DNA of 53,413 nt, taken from positions 1 through 53,413 of the forward strand of contig CACKHN010000008.1 of assembly GCA_902599995.1 (NCBI GenBank), given 5' to 3'. Below, piece after piece: positions 15,339 through 24,438 of this stretch. A program made the translations under genes and the position numbers. The notes beneath the pieces were generated by a model that did not search any database, had not been told where the DNA came from, and saw only the letters and a program-made list of their open reading frames with translations. Origin of the DNA: an uncultured Pelagibacteraceae bacterium. GTDB lineage: Bacteria; Pseudomonadota; Alphaproteobacteria; Pelagibacterales; Pelagibacteraceae. Position 1 is the first letter of the stretch; every line of letters begins with the position of its first letter.

Positions 15339-16298
15339 TTAAAATTGATGAACGTATCCTTTGTTTTTAAGCTCTATTTCCTTACCTTTTTCATCAATGA
15401 TTACTGATTTTTTTTTATTTGAATAAATTTCACCTATATTAGAAATTCTAATACCTAAACTTTTTGCCGTTTGAGTTATGATTCTTGATTTTTTCTTGCT
15501 AGCAGTAAATAAAATTTGATAATCATCGCCATTAGATATTAAATTAATCTTTTTTAATTTTCGCAATTTTATAATTTTTGACAATTTTTCCGAAATTGGT
15601 ATTTTGCTTAGATTTAACAAAAATGATAATTTTTGATCATTAATCATTTTTTCCAAGTCATCAACTAAACCATCTGAAATATCAATAGCAGAATTTGCAA
15701 AATTTAACAATTTTTTTGTTAAATTTAATTGTATATCTGGAAGGTAATATTTTTGAATAAAGTATTTATTTAATTTTTTTAAATTTTTGATTTTATTTTT
15801 AAGAATCTGAAGGCCTATAAAACTATCTCCTAAATTTCCAGTAACATATATATCATCATTTAAGCAAGCCTTATTTCTATAGATAATTTTTTTTGAAAAG
15901 CCGAGAGATGTGATAGTGAAACTTAGCTTATTAGAAAATGTAGTATCTCCACCACATAAAATAACATTATATTTTTTTTGCTCTTCTTTTAATGCTTTTG
16001 AAATTAACAATAGATTTTTTTTTGAAAAGGTTTCTTTATTTCCTGAACCAGCTATAAAATAATATTTAGGAATTACTCCTTTACAAACTAAATCTGAGAT
16101 AGAAGATCTCAAAATTTTTTTAATTACTAAATCTGGATATTTAAAGTTAACAAAATGATATCCTAATGTATATGTATCTACAGATATAGCTAATCGGTTT
16201 TCCTTATCAAAAAAAACATCATCATTTAGATTAAGAGCGTATTTATTATTTTTTGAAATTTTTGAAAAGTAATTTTTGATTAATTCAAATTCATGCAT
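15339..16298 (-). CDS. thiL: Thiamine-monophosphate kinase
   Basis: Phosphorylates thiamine monophosphate to the active cofactor thiamine diphosphate. The 319-aa protein belongs to the AIR-synthase-like ATP-binding fold: NLNDDVFFDKENRLAISVDT near the N-terminus (the family has GDDAA...), CGGDTTFSNKLSFTITSLG, YVTGNLGDSFIGLQIL, and the diagnostic DISDGLVDDLEKM. It overlaps nusB by 8 nt; the order ribH-nusB-thiL is common. The enzyme is needed even in organisms that cannot make the pyrimidine part of thiamine themselves. Confidence 0.93.
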   Translation of the reverse strand: MHEFELIKNYFSKISKNNKYALNLNDDVFFDKENRLAISVDTYTLGYHFVNFKYPDLVIKKILRSSISDLVCKGVIPKYYFIAGSGNKETFSKKNLLLISKALKEEQKKYNVILCGGDTTFSNKLSFTITSLGFSKKIIYRNKACLNDDIYVTGNLGDSFIGLQILKNKIKNLKKLNKYFIQKYYLPDIQLNLTKKLLNFANSAIDISDGLVDDLEKMINDQKLSFLLNLSKIPISEKLSKIIKLRKLKKINLISNGDDYQILFTASKKKSRIITQTAKSLGIRISNIGEIYSNKKKSVIIDEKGKEIELKNKGYVHQF

Positions 16299-16695
16299 TT
16301 TTAGATCTCAATTTTTTTCCTATATTATCTAAAAGTGCATTAAGATATTTGGTTTGAGAATTTTCTAAAAAAAAATTCGATGAATTTAAATACTCTTTTA
16401 TAATAATATTTATAGATAGTTGTGGTTTATACATAAATTCATAAGTTGCTGCCTTAAGAATTGTTTGAAATACTTTATCAAGATTTTCAAAAACAAAGTC
16501 ATCACCCAATTTAGTATTTAACTCTTCTAATATTAGATCATTTCTTTCTATAGTGCCTGTTACAATATCTTTAATAAATTTTTTGAAACGATGTTTGGGA
16601 AAGTTTAAAACATCATCATCGTTATAAAATTTCCCATATAATTTTTGTATAATTATAACCCGTGGATTATTTTTTGGATTAAAATGAGTTCTCAT
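16291..16695 (-). CDS. nusB: Transcription antitermination protein NusB
   Basis: All-helical RNA-binding protein that works with NusE (S10) on rRNA operons. The 134-aa sequence is divergent but keeps the family helices: RVIIIQKLYGKFYND at the N-terminus, RHRFKKFIKDIVTGTIERNDLI-like central helices (residues about 30-52), and C-terminal KAATYEFMYKPQLSINIIIKEYL with the family's Glu-Leu/Val-Asn region. Position between ribH and thiL is strong support. It overlaps both neighbours (4 nt with ribH, 8 nt with thiL), so translation is probably coupled. Confidence 0.9.
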   Translation of the reverse strand: MRTHFNPKNNPRVIIIQKLYGKFYNDDDVLNFPKHRFKKFIKDIVTGTIERNDLILEELNTKLGDDFVFENLDKVFQTILKAATYEFMYKPQLSINIIIKEYLNSSNFFLENSQTKYLNALLDNIGKKLRSKNA

Positions 16696-17081
16696 TTTTG
16701 AGATAAAACAGAAATTACAGCTTTTGCAGCTTCAGCACCCTTATGTTTTCTAGCTATAGCTTGTTTCATGTTGATACAGGTAATTATACCGTTACCGATA
16801 GGTTTTTTATTAATTATAGACAAGTCCATAATTGCGTTAGTTGATGCTTGTGAAATAAAATCAAAATGAGGGGTTTGACCCTTAATAACACAACCTAATG
16901 CCAGGAATCCATCATATTTATCTATATTCTTTGAAATAGTTACTGGTATTTCAAATACACCAGGCACATTAACTATTCTTATCAAATTTGATTTAGGAAT
17001 TAATTTTAATGCACTTTTCAATAAACCTTCAGAAATATCCTTATAATAATCTGCAATAACTATTAAATATTTCTTTTTCAT
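16692..17081 (-). CDS. ribH: 6,7-dimethyl-8-ribityllumazine synthase
   Basis: Condenses dihydroxybutanone phosphate with the ribitylamino-pyrimidine to form lumazine, the penultimate riboflavin step. The 129-aa protein is at the short end for the family but has the key elements: VIADYYKDISEGLLKSAL, VNVPGVFEIPVTISK, ALGCVIKGQTPHFDFISQA with the active-site His, NGIITCINMKQA and the C-terminal GAEAAKAVISVL. Its ATG overlaps the ribBA stop by one base. Confidence 0.95.
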   Translation of the reverse strand: MKKKYLIVIADYYKDISEGLLKSALKLIPKSNLIRIVNVPGVFEIPVTISKNIDKYDGFLALGCVIKGQTPHFDFISQASTNAIMDLSIINKKPIGNGIITCINMKQAIARKHKGAEAAKAVISVLSQK

Positions 17082-18181
17082 TAAATTAATTCCTGCTTAA
17101 TAATCTTTATATCATATCCCTCTAAACCAATAACTTTTTTTGGAGATTTAGTAATAAGTATCATATTTTTTATTTTTAAATCTTTTATTATTTGTGCACC
17201 TATGCCATAATTTCTAATTAGTTTATCATTAACCTTTTTTTTTAATCCTTTATTTTTATAAACTTTAAGTGTTTGAGAGACAGATCTAAGATTAGAGTCT
17301 TTGATAAATACTAAAACACAATTTGGATATTTTTTAAAATAATTTAGAGTTTTATTAAATGAGTTTGGTAATTTTTGTTTTATTAAATAATTTTGAACTA
17401 CATTGGACGAAATAACCCTAACTCTAGGTGTAACACCTTTTTTGATTTTGCCCTTGATTAAAGCAAAATGCTCTGCACCATCTAATATGTTTTCATAAAT
17501 TTTTATCTTGAATTTTTGGTTTTTAACATCAATAAAACTTTGTTTTTTAAATCTGATTAACTTTTCTTTTTTTAACCTATATGAAATAAGATCTTCGATT
17601 TTACCAATTTTAAGATTATGTTTATTTGCAAAATTAAAAAGATTATCTCCTTTCGCCATCGTTCCATCTTCATTCATTATCTCACATATAACTGCAGAAT
17701 TATTTTTTTTAGCTAATTTAGATATATCAACTGATGCCTCGGTATGACCTGCTCTAACTAATACACCTCCGTCTTTTGCAATTATAGGAAATATATGACC
17801 AGGTGAAACTATATCATTTTTTTCTGCATTTTTTTTTGAGGCAATTTTGATTGTTCTCGCTCTATCTTTAGCAGAAATACCGGTAGAAATACCTTTTTTT
17901 GCTTCTATTGAAACAGTAAATGCAGTCTGATTTCTTGATTGGTTTACTGGTGACATTAAACTTAAATTTAATTTTTTTGCTTGAGAAGTATCTAAGGCAA
18001 GACAAATTAGACCTCGTCCATACTTCGCCATAAAATTAATATTTTTTGCATTAGTGTCAGATGTTGAAATTACCAAGTCACCCTCATTTTCTCTTTTTTC
18101 ATCATCAACAAGAATAAACATACCACCTTTTTTAGCGATACTGATTATTTGCTCAATTTTAGCAAAATTATTTTTTTTCAT
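17081..18181 (-). CDS. ribB: 3,4-dihydroxy-2-butanone-4-phosphate synthase with degenerate GTP cyclohydrolase II-like domain
   Basis: The N-terminal domain (about residues 8-205) makes dihydroxybutanone phosphate from ribulose 5-phosphate. It has intact VDDEKRENEGDL (25-36), SPGHIFPIIAKDGGVLVRAGHTEASVD and CEIMNEDGTMA motifs. The C-terminal half (206-366) resembles RibA only partly: RNYGIGAQIIKDL and GLEGYDIKII remain, but where the zinc-binding Cys-rich motif (C..CDCGEQ type) should be, near 254-270, the sequence is RVRVISSNVVQNYL and has no cysteines. It therefore should not act as GTP cyclohydrolase II, like the RibBX proteins known in proteobacteria. It overlaps ribE by 14 nt and ribH by 1 nt. 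Confidence 0.92.
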   Translation of the reverse strand: MKKNNFAKIEQIISIAKKGGMFILVDDEKRENEGDLVISTSDTNAKNINFMAKYGRGLICLALDTSQAKKLNLSLMSPVNQSRNQTAFTVSIEAKKGISTGISAKDRARTIKIASKKNAEKNDIVSPGHIFPIIAKDGGVLVRAGHTEASVDISKLAKKNNSAVICEIMNEDGTMAKGDNLFNFANKHNLKIGKIEDLISYRLKKEKLIRFKKQSFIDVKNQKFKIKIYENILDGAEHFALIKGKIKKGVTPRVRVISSNVVQNYLIKQKLPNSFNKTLNYFKKYPNCVLVFIKDSNLRSVSQTLKVYKNKGLKKKVNDKLIRNYGIGAQIIKDLKIKNMILITKSPKKVIGLEGYDIKIIKQELI

Positions 18182-18761
18182 TAAAATAATTTCTAACGTA
18201 TTTAGACAAGATATCTATCTCAATATTAACCAAGCTAGATTTCTTTAAAGTAGATAAATTTGTCTCTTTATAAGTGTGAGGGATTATCCAGATTTGAAAT
18301 CCTTTTTTTGTAACTTTCGAAATAGTAAGTGATATACCATTTACACTAATAGATGCTTTTTCTATTAAATGTTTTCTTTCCTTCCTGGGAATTTCAAAAT
18401 CAAAAACATATGATTTATCGACCTTAAAGATTCTCAATACCTTGCCAACAGTATCGACATGACCTTGGCAAATATGTCCTGAAATTTTAGTACCATATTT
18501 TAAGGGTAATTCTAGGTTTATAATATCTCTAGGTTTTAAAAATTTAAACTTTGATCGTTTGATTGTTTCATTAGAAAGATAAAATTCCATATTTTTTTTT
18601 TTAAAAGAAATCAATGTTAAACAAACGCCATCACAGGATACTGATAACCCCATATCTTTATTTGAAACTTTAAGGTCACTTTTTACGAAAATATTAAGCC
18701 CCTTATCTCTTTTGACTATTTTAGAAATGGACCCTTGATTATAAATAATTCCGTTAAACAT
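18168..18761 (-). CDS. ribE: Riboflavin synthase alpha chain
   Basis: Dismutates two lumazine molecules to riboflavin. The 197-aa product has two tandem lumazine-binding domains: the first begins [12 protein letters not shown] and contains CDGVCLTLIS and HICQGHVDTVGKV; the second contains SVNGISLTISKV and the C-terminal HTYKETNLSTLKKSSLVNIEID. N-terminal MFNGII replaces the usual MFTGII. The gene overlaps ribD by 8 nt and ribBA by 14 nt, a tightly packed riboflavin block (ribD-ribE-ribBA-ribH). Confidence 0.96.
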   Translation of the reverse strand: MFNGIIYNQGSISKIVKRDKGLNIFVKSDLKVSNKDMGLSVSCDGVCLTLISFKKKNMEFYLSNETIKRSKFKFLKPRDIINLELPLKYGTKISGHICQGHVDTVGKVLRIFKVDKSYVFDFEIPRKERKHLIEKASISVNGISLTISKVTKKGFQIWIIPHTYKETNLSTLKKSSLVNIEIDILSKYVRNYFNEKK

Positions 18762-19869
18762 GCGATTTGTTATAAAAGGTTATTGTATCTTTTCCATAGG
18801 AAGAATTAAGATTCTGCCTCAATGGATAATTTTTATTTAAGACTTTTAATCCATTAAATTTAACAAAATATGAATTTGTAGGAAGTTTTTTTTGACTTTT
18901 GAATAAATAAAATTCATTAAATATTTTATCCTTCAACAGGTTTGTCGTGAGAAGATCGCCTCCCTCAACCAAAGTATTTCTAAAACCTAAAGAATAAAGT
19001 TTTTTTATAATTTGTTTTAAATCTAAGTACTTACTATTTTTTAATTTTGTTTTAATTAGTTTGATTTTCTTTTTTTTAAACATTGATACTATTGTATTAT
19101 TTGCTTTATTATAAAAAATGATAGTATTTTTTTTATTTGCTGACTTAAAAATATAAGTATTTTTATTTAGACTTAAGTTTTTATCCAAAATAATTCTTAC
19201 AGGAGAAAATTTTTCAAAACCTTTTATTCTGCAATTTAATTTAGGGTCATCAATATTTACGGTTTTACTTGATGTTATAATTGAGTCGTTTTTGTATCGT
19301 AATAAATGAGTAAATTTATCAGAATACTGGTTAGTTATTTTTGTTTTAAATTTACTATAAATAAGTTTATTTTTTGAGATAGCTATTTTGCCAGTAATGA
19401 AAGGTATTTTGTTTTTTCTGTTAAAAAAATATGGATTATAAAATTTTTTTACTTTATCTTTTAAAAGACCTATCGAAACATTAATTTTATGAGATTTCAA
19501 AATTTTAAAACTTTTTTTTCTTACTCTTTTATCAGTATCTTCAATTGCGTAAACAACATCAGAAATTTTTGATTTAATTATTTCATTTGTGCATGGGGGG
19601 GTTACACCATGGTGACTGCAAGGTTCTAATGTGACGTACATTTTTGCTCCATCAAGTTTTGTATTACAATTTTTAATTGCATTAAATTCTGCATGGGGTC
19701 TCCCATTATAGGAAGTTTGACCAATTGAAATAATATTATTGTTTTTAACTATTACACATCCAACAGATGGATTTGTTCCTGTTAATCCTTCACGAGATCT
19801 TGCCAAGTCCAAGGCGATCTCCATGAATAGTTTATCTTTTTTTGAAAATTTATTTTTTTTTGAAGACAT
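18754..19869 (-). CDS. ribD: Bifunctional diaminohydroxyphosphoribosylaminopyrimidine deaminase / reductase
   Basis: Carries out the second and third steps of riboflavin synthesis from the GTP-derived pyrimidine. The N-terminal deaminase domain has the zinc motifs HAEFNAI (about residue 59) and [11 protein letters not shown] (about 82-92), plus [11 protein letters not shown]. The C-terminal reductase domain (from about 155) is more divergent but keeps [21 protein letters not shown] and the [13 protein letters not shown] stretch. The 371-aa length is normal. It overlaps nrdR by 20 nt. Confidence 0.95.
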   Translation of the reverse strand: MSSKKNKFSKKDKLFMEIALDLARSREGLTGTNPSVGCVIVKNNNIISIGQTSYNGRPHAEFNAIKNCNTKLDGAKMYVTLEPCSHHGVTPPCTNEIIKSKISDVVYAIEDTDKRVRKKSFKILKSHKINVSIGLLKDKVKKFYNPYFFNRKNKIPFITGKIAISKNKLIYSKFKTKITNQYSDKFTHLLRYKNDSIITSSKTVNIDDPKLNCRIKGFEKFSPVRIILDKNLSLNKNTYIFKSANKKNTIIFYNKANNTIVSMFKKKKIKLIKTKLKNSKYLDLKQIIKKLYSLGFRNTLVEGGDLLTTNLLKDKIFNEFYLFKSQKKLPTNSYFVKFNGLKVLNKNYPLRQNLNSSYGKDTITFYNKSHV

Positions 19870-20308
19870 CTATCTTGTCCACGAATTGAACAAAGTCTTG
19901 TTCTTCTCTGAAGTTACGATAAACAGATGCAAAACGGACATAAGCAACTGGATCTAATTCTTTTAAACCCTCCATTACCATTGTACCAATAGTACTTGTT
20001 GAAATTTCACTTTGACCAAGTTCTTCTAAAGCTCTTGAAATTTTACTGATAAATTTTTCAGCAGTACCGGAGTCAATAGGTCTTTTTTTTAGAGCAATAT
20101 ATATTGATTTAGAAAGTTTATCTCTATCAAATGGAGATTTTCTCCCATTCTTTTTAACTACCATCAATTCTCTAAATTGAATTCTTTCAAATGTTGTAAA
20201 TCTTTCGCCGCATACACACATCCTTCTTCTTCTTATAGCAGTACCGTCTTCAGTAGGACGTGAGTCAACAACTGAGGTCTCACCTTTTTTTTCGCAGGGG
20301 CAAATCAT
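19850..20308 (-). CDS. nrdR: NrdR transcriptional regulator
   Basis: ATP/dATP-sensing repressor of ribonucleotide reductase genes. The 152-aa protein begins with a zinc ribbon ([18 protein letters not shown] and [16 protein letters not shown], two Cys pairs), followed by the ATP-cone domain ([20 protein letters not shown], with the C-terminal [13 protein letters not shown]). The order glyA-nrdR-ribD is typical of alphaproteobacteria. The gene is 3 nt downstream of glyA. Confidence 0.97.
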   Translation of the reverse strand: MICPCEKKGETSVVDSRPTEDGTAIRRRRMCVCGERFTTFERIQFRELMVVKKNGRKSPFDRDKLSKSIYIALKKRPIDSGTAEKFISKISRALEELGQSEISTSTIGTMVMEGLKELDPVAYVRFASVYRNFREEQDFVQFVDKIDVFKKK

Positions 20309-20311
20309 TAA

Positions 20312-21619
20312 TTAAAGATTCTTATATATCGGAAATGAAGAAGTTAAAGCAATAACTTCGTTTCTAACCTCATCTTCTATTTTGCTGTTATTATCTGGGT
20401 TCTCTGATAATCCTTTAAGAGTTTTTGTAATTAATTCACCCACTTTCTTACATTCATTTAAACCAAAGCCACGTGTTGTAATAGCTTGAGTTCCTAGTCG
20501 TATACCAGATGTTACCATTGGCTTTTCTGTATCAAAAGGAATACCATTTTTATTACACGTAATATTAGCTCTTGATAAGCTTTCAGCAGCTAAGTTACCT
20601 TTTATATTATAAGGACGTAAGTCAACCAACATAAGATGCGTATCCGTACCATCAGAATAAATTTTAAAACCATTATTTTTTAAAGTTTCTGCTAAAATTT
20701 TTGCATTTGCCAAAACGGATTTAATATAGTCTTGAAAATTAGGCTGAAGAGCTTCTAAAAAACCAGCTGCTTTAGCTGCAATGACATGCATTAATGGTCC
20801 TCCCTGGTAGCCAGGAAAAACTGCTGTATTAAATTTTTTTGATAATTCTTCGTGATTAGTTAAAATTATTCCACCCCTTGCGCTTCTAAAAACTTTGTGC
20901 GTAGTAGATGTGACTACATGAGCATAATCACAAGGATTTGGGTATCCTTTTCCAGCAACCAAACCTGAAAAATGAGCCATATCAACCATTAGATACGCTC
21001 CAACTTTATCTGCAATTTTTCTAAATCTTTTAAAATCTATAACTCTGGAATATGCACTTCCACCTGCAATTATCAATTTTGGTTGGTGTTCTAAGGCAAG
21101 TTTTTCAACATTGTCATAATCTATAAGTTCAGATTTTTTATCAACATCATACCCTATTGGATTAAACCATTTTCCTGACATTGAAATTTTTAAACCATGA
21201 GTAATATGACCTCCTGAATTTAAACTCATACCCATAAAAGTATCACCAGGTTTTAACAGCGCCAAAAATACAGCACCATTAGCTTGTGCGCCTGAGTGTG
21301 GCTGCGCATTAGCAAATTTACAATTGAAAAGTTTTTTTAATCTTTCTATTGCTAAATTTTCAGCAACGTCAACGTATTCACATCCATTATAATATCTTTT
21401 ACCAGGATAGCCTTCGGCATATTTATTAGTTAGGACTGAACCTTGAGCTTCTAAAACTGCCTGAGAAACAATATTCTCTGATGCAATCAATTCTATGTGT
21501 TGCTGTTGTCTTATAAGTTCATCTTGAATTGCCTTATAAAGCTCTGGATCTTTTGAAGATAAACTGTCTTCAAAAAAGCTTTTATAGCTATCGTTTATAT
21601 AATTTTTTTCACTAGACAT
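20312..21619 (-). CDS. glyA: Serine hydroxymethyltransferase
   Basis: PLP enzyme that interconverts serine and glycine with tetrahydrofolate, a main source of one-carbon units. The 435-aa protein has [19 protein letters not shown] near residue 40, the [16 protein letters not shown] motif, [29 protein letters not shown] and the PLP Lys in [15 protein letters not shown] (most homologues read THKTLRGPRGG). In this genome it can take glycine and methylene-THF from the sarcosine oxidase encoded at 33499-38590. It overlaps rpiB by one base. Confidence 0.97.
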   Translation of the reverse strand: MSSEKNYINDSYKSFFEDSLSSKDPELYKAIQDELIRQQQHIELIASENIVSQAVLEAQGSVLTNKYAEGYPGKRYYNGCEYVDVAENLAIERLKKLFNCKFANAQPHSGAQANGAVFLALLKPGDTFMGMSLNSGGHITHGLKISMSGKWFNPIGYDVDKKSELIDYDNVEKLALEHQPKLIIAGGSAYSRVIDFKRFRKIADKVGAYLMVDMAHFSGLVAGKGYPNPCDYAHVVTSTTHKVFRSARGGIILTNHEELSKKFNTAVFPGYQGGPLMHVIAAKAAGFLEALQPNFQDYIKSVLANAKILAETLKNNGFKIYSDGTDTHLMLVDLRPYNIKGNLAAESLSRANITCNKNGIPFDTEKPMVTSGIRLGTQAITTRGFGLNECKKVGELITKTLKGLSENPDNNSKIEDEVRNEVIALTSSFPIYKNL

Positions 21620-22044
21620 TATATTTTTTTAATCCTTTTTAAGTGTCTACCACCTTCAAATTTAGTATTCAAAAAAACACTAACACAATTTAAAGCATTT
21701 TTTTTTGTTAACAACCTTGAGCCTAATGTAATGATATTTGCATCATTATGCAATCTTGATAATTTCGTTGATTTTAAATTAAAACACTGAGCGGCTCGAA
21801 TATTTTTATGTTTATTTGCAGCTATATTCATCCCCATTCCAGATCCGCAAACCAAAATTCCAACATTATTTTTGCTAATTTTTACTTTTCGGGCAACTTT
21901 ATGGGCATAATCAGGGTAATCTACTCTGTTATCAGAAGAAGGTCCTAGATCAAAATAATTTATTTTTTTTTTAATTAAGAGTTTTTTAATGATTTCCTTT
22001 AATTTAAAACCAGCGTGATCGGAAGAAATATATATTTTTTTCAA
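21619..22044 (-). CDS. rpiB: Ribose-5-phosphate isomerase B
   Basis: Interconverts ribose 5-phosphate and ribulose 5-phosphate. It has the RpiB motifs [14 protein letters not shown] at the N-terminus, [20 protein letters not shown], the catalytic Cys in [17 protein letters not shown], and [10 protein letters not shown]. The start is uncertain: a TTG at 22044 gives a 141-aa protein that starts right at the conserved domain and just clears the upstream gene's stop, while an in-frame ATG at 22065 adds seven residues and overlaps that gene by 20 nt. I prefer TTG. The product also supplies the ribulose 5-phosphate used by RibB. Confidence 0.93.
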   Translation of the reverse strand: MKKIYISSDHAGFKLKEIIKKLLIKKKINYFDLGPSSDNRVDYPDYAHKVARKVKISKNNVGILVCGSGMGMNIAANKHKNIRAAQCFNLKSTKLSRLHNDANIITLGSRLLTKKNALNCVSVFLNTKFEGGRHLKRIKKI

Positions 22045-22045
22045 A

Positions 22046-22687
22046 CTAATTAAATTTATAATCAAGAACGCAAGCTACAAGGTGAATTCTATTTTCTTCA
22101 CCTCCGTTAAATGCATTGTGATATTTAGTATTATTTGTAACCCATACAGAGCCATCTGCAGGCATATGTTTTGCAACATTATCAATTACCATTAAACAAC
22201 CTGGGTTAGTAATAATAGGTATATGAAGTCTTGGTTCAGGATCTCTATGCCAACTCAATGTGGATCTTGGCTCTTTTAAAAGAATTCTTACCCTGCCCAA
22301 TTTATATTTTGAAGAAAGCACATCATACACTTCCTTGAAGTAAGTATTATCATAATCTTTAATAAATTCAGAATACTTTGACTCATCGATTTTAATATCT
22401 CTTGAAACTTCTTTGCCAGTTTTGTCAGGTTTAGTCCAATAAACCCCTCTTGCCTTACTACCTTTTATTGAGTCTGGATCTCCAGGTATTTGAGTTAGTG
22501 AAATGGCTCCAAAGTGAGTTACACCACCACCATCATCAAATTTTTTAATATTTACAATTTGATTGTATGCTTCTTGCAACTTATCGATGTCGAATTTTAT
22601 ATTTTGTTTTTGAAAATCACTGAAATCTAAAATTCTTTCCTCTTTTTTTATATTCAGGTCTACAATATTTGTGTTATCTATAGTCAT
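22046..22687 (-). CDS. Aspartyl/asparaginyl beta-hydroxylase-like 2-oxoglutarate/Fe(II) oxygenase
   Basis: A 213-aa protein whose C-terminal half has the double-stranded beta-helix oxygenase pattern: SWHRDPEPRLHIPIITNPG (about residues 150-168, with the iron-binding His and a family-typical Arg/His), then a distal His in TKYHNAFNGGEENRIHLVACVLD with an Arg that would bind 2-oxoglutarate. This places it in the aspartyl/asparaginyl hydroxylase-like family. The N-terminal half is not recognised. Substrate is unknown: it might be a protein side chain or a free amino acid. It is upstream of rpiB-glyA in the same direction and divergent from hemB. Confidence 0.75.
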   Translation of the reverse strand: MTIDNTNIVDLNIKKEERILDFSDFQKQNIKFDIDKLQEAYNQIVNIKKFDDGGGVTHFGAISLTQIPGDPDSIKGSKARGVYWTKPDKTGKEVSRDIKIDESKYSEFIKDYDNTYFKEVYDVLSSKYKLGRVRILLKEPRSTLSWHRDPEPRLHIPIITNPGCLMVIDNVAKHMPADGSVWVTNNTKYHNAFNGGEENRIHLVACVLDYKFN

Positions 22688-22722
22688 CGGAATTGTGTTG
22701 TACTTATTAATTTATATATTTG

Positions 22723-22728
22723 TATAAT
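22723..22728 (+). promoter_or_regulatory. TATAAT -10 element, probable hemB promoter
   Basis: A consensus TATAAT lies 33 nt before the hemB ATG in the 73-nt divergent gap. TTGTAC (22698-22703) is 19 nt upstream as a possible -35. A leader of about 26 nt would result. Confidence 0.4.
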
Positions 22729-22760
22729 ACTTTTGTCGCATTAATAAAGTATATTTGAAC

Positions 22761-23750
22761 ATGATTACAGGAAAATATCCAAATTTAAGACTGAGAAGAA
22801 ATAGAAAGGAATCGTGGGCTAGAAGGCTGGTTCAAGAAAACACACTTAGTCCAAGTGATTTTATATTACCAATTTTTTTAATAGATGGATTGAATAAAAA
22901 AGAATCAATATCTGCAATGCCAGGCGTTTTTCGTTACTCAATAAATAGAATTTCTCAAATAGTAGATAAAGCAATTAAAAAAGATATTCCGATGGTTGCT
23001 TTATTTCCTAAAACAAAAACAGCATTAAAAAATGATTTGGGCTCTGAGGCATTAAATGAAAATAATTTAGTTTGCAAGGCCATACTTGAAATTAAAAAAA
23101 AATATAAAAATCAAATTGGAATTATGTGTGATGTTGCGCTTGACCCTTATACCTCACATGGTCATGATGGATTGATAAAGTCTAACCAAATAATTAATGA
23201 TGAAACGATTGAAGTGTTAATAAATCAATCTCTATTACAGGCTGAAATGGGATGTGATGTTCTTGCACCGTCAGACATGATGGATGGAAGAATAGGAAAA
23301 ATAAGAAAAGCACTTGATAATTCTAATTTTAAAAATACACAAATTTTATCCTATGCTGCAAAGTATGCCTCAAGTTTTTACGGACCCTTTAGAGATGCAG
23401 TTGGTTCTAAAAGCTCACTTAAAGGAGATAAAAAAACTTATCAAATGGATTTTAGAAATAGTGACGAGTCTATAAGGGAAGTTGCTTTGGATATCAAGGA
23501 AGGTGCAGATATGGTTATGGTTAAACCTGGAATGCCTTACTTAGATATAATTAAATCAATAAAAGAAAAATTTAGAGTTCCAGTTTTAGCATACCAAGTT
23601 TCAGGTGAATATAGTCTTTTAGAAACTGCTATTAAAAAAAAACTTATACAAAAAAATGCTGTCTATGAAAGTTTAGTTTCTTTTAAACGTGCTGGAGCAA
23701 ACGCTATTGTTTCGTATTATGCCGATAGAATAGACAAAATTTTAAAATAA
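22761..23750 (+). CDS. hemB: Delta-aminolevulinic acid dehydratase (porphobilinogen synthase)
   Basis: Condenses two 5-aminolevulinate molecules to porphobilinogen in heme synthesis. I use the ATG at 22761 (329 aa); an in-frame TTG two codons earlier is less likely. Key sequences are LRLRRNRKESWARRLV, the metal-site loop DVALDPYTSHGHDG, SDMMDGRIGKIRKAL, the two Schiff-base lysine regions (YGPFRDAVGS and MVMVKPGMPYLDI) and SYYADRI. The DVALDPYT loop has no cysteines, so this is the zinc-independent (Mg/K) alphaproteobacterial class. It meets recO tail to tail with no gap. Confidence 0.97.
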   Translation: MITGKYPNLRLRRNRKESWARRLVQENTLSPSDFILPIFLIDGLNKKESISAMPGVFRYSINRISQIVDKAIKKDIPMVALFPKTKTALKNDLGSEALNENNLVCKAILEIKKKYKNQIGIMCDVALDPYTSHGHDGLIKSNQIINDETIEVLINQSLLQAEMGCDVLAPSDMMDGRIGKIRKALDNSNFKNTQILSYAAKYASSFYGPFRDAVGSKSSLKGDKKTYQMDFRNSDESIREVALDIKEGADMVMVKPGMPYLDIIKSIKEKFRVPVLAYQVSGEYSLLETAIKKKLIQKNAVYESLVSFKRAGANAIVSYYADRIDKILK

Positions 23751-24431
23751 TTATTTCAAAGTATTTAAAAAAATTATTCTACTATTAGGATAATTTAAAT
23801 TATTTGGTTTTAAGATCGTTTTATCCAAATAATCTCCAACCAATTTCAATCCACTTAATAAGATATTAATATCTGTTACCTCCAAATCTTTCTCTATAAG
23901 AAAGTTAGGGACATATTTTTTTTCAGTATAAGAAGTAGCAAAATAAACAGTTTTGTTATTCACTAAATTTTTTTCTACCAAATTTTCTAGCTCAAGATCG
24001 TAACCAAGTAATTTTAGTAACTCTAATTCCCAGAAAATATATTTTTTGAGCCAGTTTTGGTCATTTAGTAAATTAAAAAGATTTTCTATAAGAGAGTAAA
24101 TTTTTTTATTTGCCTGTGCTTCGGCTGTTAATATTTTTATTAGGTTCATTGCTGAAGTAATACAAGAAAGCTTTTGCTTATGATCGAAATACAATGGACT
24201 GTAGGCATTCAAGATTTCAATTTTAAAATAACCCATCCTATTATCATTTTTTGAGTTATAATTAACATGGAGTTTGTTGCCCAATTGAAGATAATTTTTA
24301 ATTTTTTTTGATGTACCTCCAAATATAATGCCTGAAACTTTACCTCTATCCAAAGTATATAATTCTGCAATTATAGAGTTTTCACTATACCTGCTTTTAC
24401 TAACTAAAAAACCTTGATCGATCCAATTCAT
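23751..24431 (-). CDS. recO: DNA repair protein RecO
   Basis: Helps RecA load on SSB-coated DNA in the RecFOR pathway. The 226-aa protein shows the N-terminal OB-fold (DQGFLVSKSRYSENSIIAELYTLDRGKVSGIIFGG, abbreviated here by its ends DQGFLVSK and SGIIFGG), then a helical domain with ELELLKLLGYDLELE. No zinc-binding Cys cluster is seen, as in many proteobacterial RecO. It is 7 nt from rnc; the era gene usually between them is missing. Confidence 0.9.
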   Translation of the reverse strand: MNWIDQGFLVSKSRYSENSIIAELYTLDRGKVSGIIFGGTSKKIKNYLQLGNKLHVNYNSKNDNRMGYFKIEILNAYSPLYFDHKQKLSCITSAMNLIKILTAEAQANKKIYSLIENLFNLLNDQNWLKKYIFWELELLKLLGYDLELENLVEKNLVNNKTVYFATSYTEKKYVPNFLIEKDLEVTDINILLSGLKLVGDYLDKTILKPNNLNYPNSRIIFLNTLK

Positions 24432-24438
24432 ATTTCCT

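Noticed and set aside
20101-20308. Cysteine-rich start of nrdR as a separate small zinc protein
   Set aside because: It is the standard NrdR zinc ribbon joined to an ATP-cone domain in one frame.
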